A stretch of 64,000 nucleotides of DNA from Nocardia mikamii NBRC 108933 (lineage in GTDB: Bacteria > Actinomycetota > Actinomycetes > Mycobacteriales > Mycobacteriaceae): positions 248,001 through 312,000 of the forward strand of contig NZ_BDCM01000003.1 in the NCBI RefSeq assembly GCF_001613505.1, read 5' to 3'. Shown in pieces: positions 63,083 to 64,000 of the stretch. The notes beneath the pieces are model-generated. The model made no database searches. It was not told the DNA's origin and worked only from the letters and a program-made list of their open reading frames with translations. The position numbers and the translations under genes were made by a program. Numbering within the stretch: the stretch's first letter is position 1; each line of letters starts with the position of its first letter.

Positions 63083-64000
63083 TCAGCTCAGATATCGGCC
63101 CAGTCGCACGAGCGCCTCCTCGATATCCGCGGTGGCGCCGGCGAAGGAGAAGCGGACCGTGCGGTGTCCGTTACGGGTGTCGAAATCGATTCCGGGCGCG
63201 AGGGCGACACCCGTGTGCGCCAACAGATCCGCGCACCAGCGCGTCGAATCCTGGCTCAGATGACCGATATCGGCGTACGCGTAGAAGGCGCCGTCAGCCG
63301 GCGCCAGTTCGGTGATGCCGAGAGCGGGCAGCCCCTCGAGCAGTAACGACCGGTTGCGGGCATAGCGGCGGACGTGTCCGTCGAGTTCGGATTTCGCCTC
63401 CGGGCCGAACGCGTGCACCGCCGCGAATTGCGAGATGGCCGGCGGGCAGACGGTCATATTGGACGCCAGCCGCTGCAGCGCCGGGCGCAACCGCGCGGGT
63501 GCCAGCATCCAGCCCAGCCGCCAGCCGGTCATCGAGAAATACTTCGACACCGAACCGATCACCACCGATTCGCGCGAGGTCTCCCAGGCCGAGCTCACCG
63601 GTTCGGTATCGCCGTCGACTCCCGAATAAGCGATGCCGTGATAGATCTCGTCGGAGATCAGCAGCGTGCCGTGCTCGTCGCACCAGCGGGCCAGGGCCGC
63701 CAGCTCGTCCGGGGCGATCATGGTGCCGGTCGGGTTCGCCGGGCTGGCCACGATCAGGCCGGCAGGCGGTTCGGGCAGCTCCTCCAGCATCGCCACCGTC
63801 GGCTGGAACCGGGTCTGGGGGCCGCAGTCGAGTTCGATCACCCGGCAGCCCAGTGCGGTGAGGGTGTTGCGGTAGGCCGGGTAACCCGGGCGAGCGACCA
63901 CGACGGTGTCGCCGATATCGAATGCGGCCAGGAAGATCAGCGTGAAGGCGCCCGAGGAGCCGGTCGTGATCACCACGTCGTCGGACTCGACCTCGACGCC
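63083..64000 (-). CDS. Class I/II aminotransferase, partial (5' end outside window)
   Basis: A PLP-dependent fold-type I aminotransferase. The frame enters at the right edge (reading ESDDVVITTGSSGAF) and runs about 305 residues to the stop. Motifs are VASPANPTGT, ISDEIYHGIAY with the PLP-contacting Asp-Glu-Ile-Tyr, and the Schiff-base lysine in SVSKYFSMTGWRLGW. About 80-90 N-terminal residues lie beyond position 64000. The substrate (aspartate, N-succinyl-diaminopimelate or another) is not determined. Confidence 0.92.
   Translation of the reverse strand, partial: GVEVESDDVVITTGSSGAFTLIFLAAFDIGDTVVVARPGYPAYRNTLTALGCRVIELDCGPQTRFQPTVAMLEELPEPPAGLIVASPANPTGTMIAPDELAALARWCDEHGTLLISDEIYHGIAYSGVDGDTEPVSSAWETSRESVVIGSVSKYFSMTGWRLGWMLAPARLRPALQRLASNMTVCPPAISQFAAVHAFGPEAKSELDGHVRRYARNRSLLLEGLPALGITELAPADGAFYAYADIGHLSQDSTRWCADLLAHTGVALAPGIDFDTRNGHRTVRFSFAGATADIEEALVRLGRYLS

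Overview
The window looks like chromosome of a mycolic-acid-containing actinobacterium (order Mycobacteriales), most likely Nocardia or a close relative. The base composition is very GC-rich, with strong G/C bias at third codon positions and many GTG starts. Lineage-marker genes are present: mycothiol synthase (mshD), an LmeA-type lipoprotein-like mannan factor, a mycolyltransferase-type esterase, an LCP protein, GlnR, and a DUF3073 protein. From memory, the gene order largely follows the Mycobacterium tuberculosis stretch from Rv0824c (desA1) down to Rv0777 (purB), read in the opposite direction, with blocks of lineage-specific genes inserted. I see no prophage, insertion sequence, rRNA operon or CRISPR array. 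Many genes here appear to be leaderless: a TANNNT -10 box lies 6-8 bases before an ATG or GTG that has no Shine-Dalgarno sequence.

Layout. 1-983 is mostly non-coding, with a terminator and possibly the tail of a gene. A tRNA-Lys (984-1056) precedes desA, dusB, a large LCP ligase-type protein and phoU on the + strand. An MFS exporter and the pstSCAB phosphate importer follow on the - strand, the latter behind an 11-bp-repeat PHO box; then come mshD and glnR. 15.4-19.8 kb (+) holds lmeA and a thioredoxin-like protein, then a sulfur module: a leaderless cysteine-rich leader peptide, a DUF4395 membrane protein, a thiosulfate sulfurtransferase and SseC. After a terminator comes a second leaderless small ORF (31-aa membrane peptide), coupled to a nitrobindin-like protein.

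19.8-26.8 kb (-) carries the cytochrome bd operon cydABDC. A perfect 20-bp palindrome sits in front of cydA. At the 3' end is a 12-codon ORF with a strong ribosome site, followed by a sequence able to fold into a three-way junction. 26.9-31.4 kb has pabC-like, ygfZ-like, MOSC, asparaginase and DUF3073 genes. From 31.6 to 62.1 kb six de novo purine genes (purM, purF, purL, purQ, purS, purB) lie on the - strand, separated by unrelated genes. These include an alpha/beta-hydrolase-TetR pair with an operator in its promoter, DUF3533 and CPBP membrane proteins, a GT87 mannosyltransferase, an M18 aminopeptidase, a MarR regulator divergent from a cytosolic AmiC-like binding protein, a LysR regulator divergent from a Glu/Leu dehydrogenase, an M20 dipeptidase, glutamate decarboxylase, oligopeptidase B and a mycolyltransferase. 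The window ends inside an aminotransferase.

The physiology that emerges is phosphate uptake (pst, phoU), nitrogen control (glnR, asparaginase, glutamate enzymes), sulfur and thiol chemistry (mshD, sulfurtransferase module, CydDC thiol exporter), low-oxygen respiration (cytochrome bd) and purine synthesis. The features most worth follow-up are the cysteine-leader attenuator, the two other small ORFs, the structured 3' element after cydC, the cydA palindrome, a decayed YiaA/YiaB gene, and a three-copy intergenic repeat.
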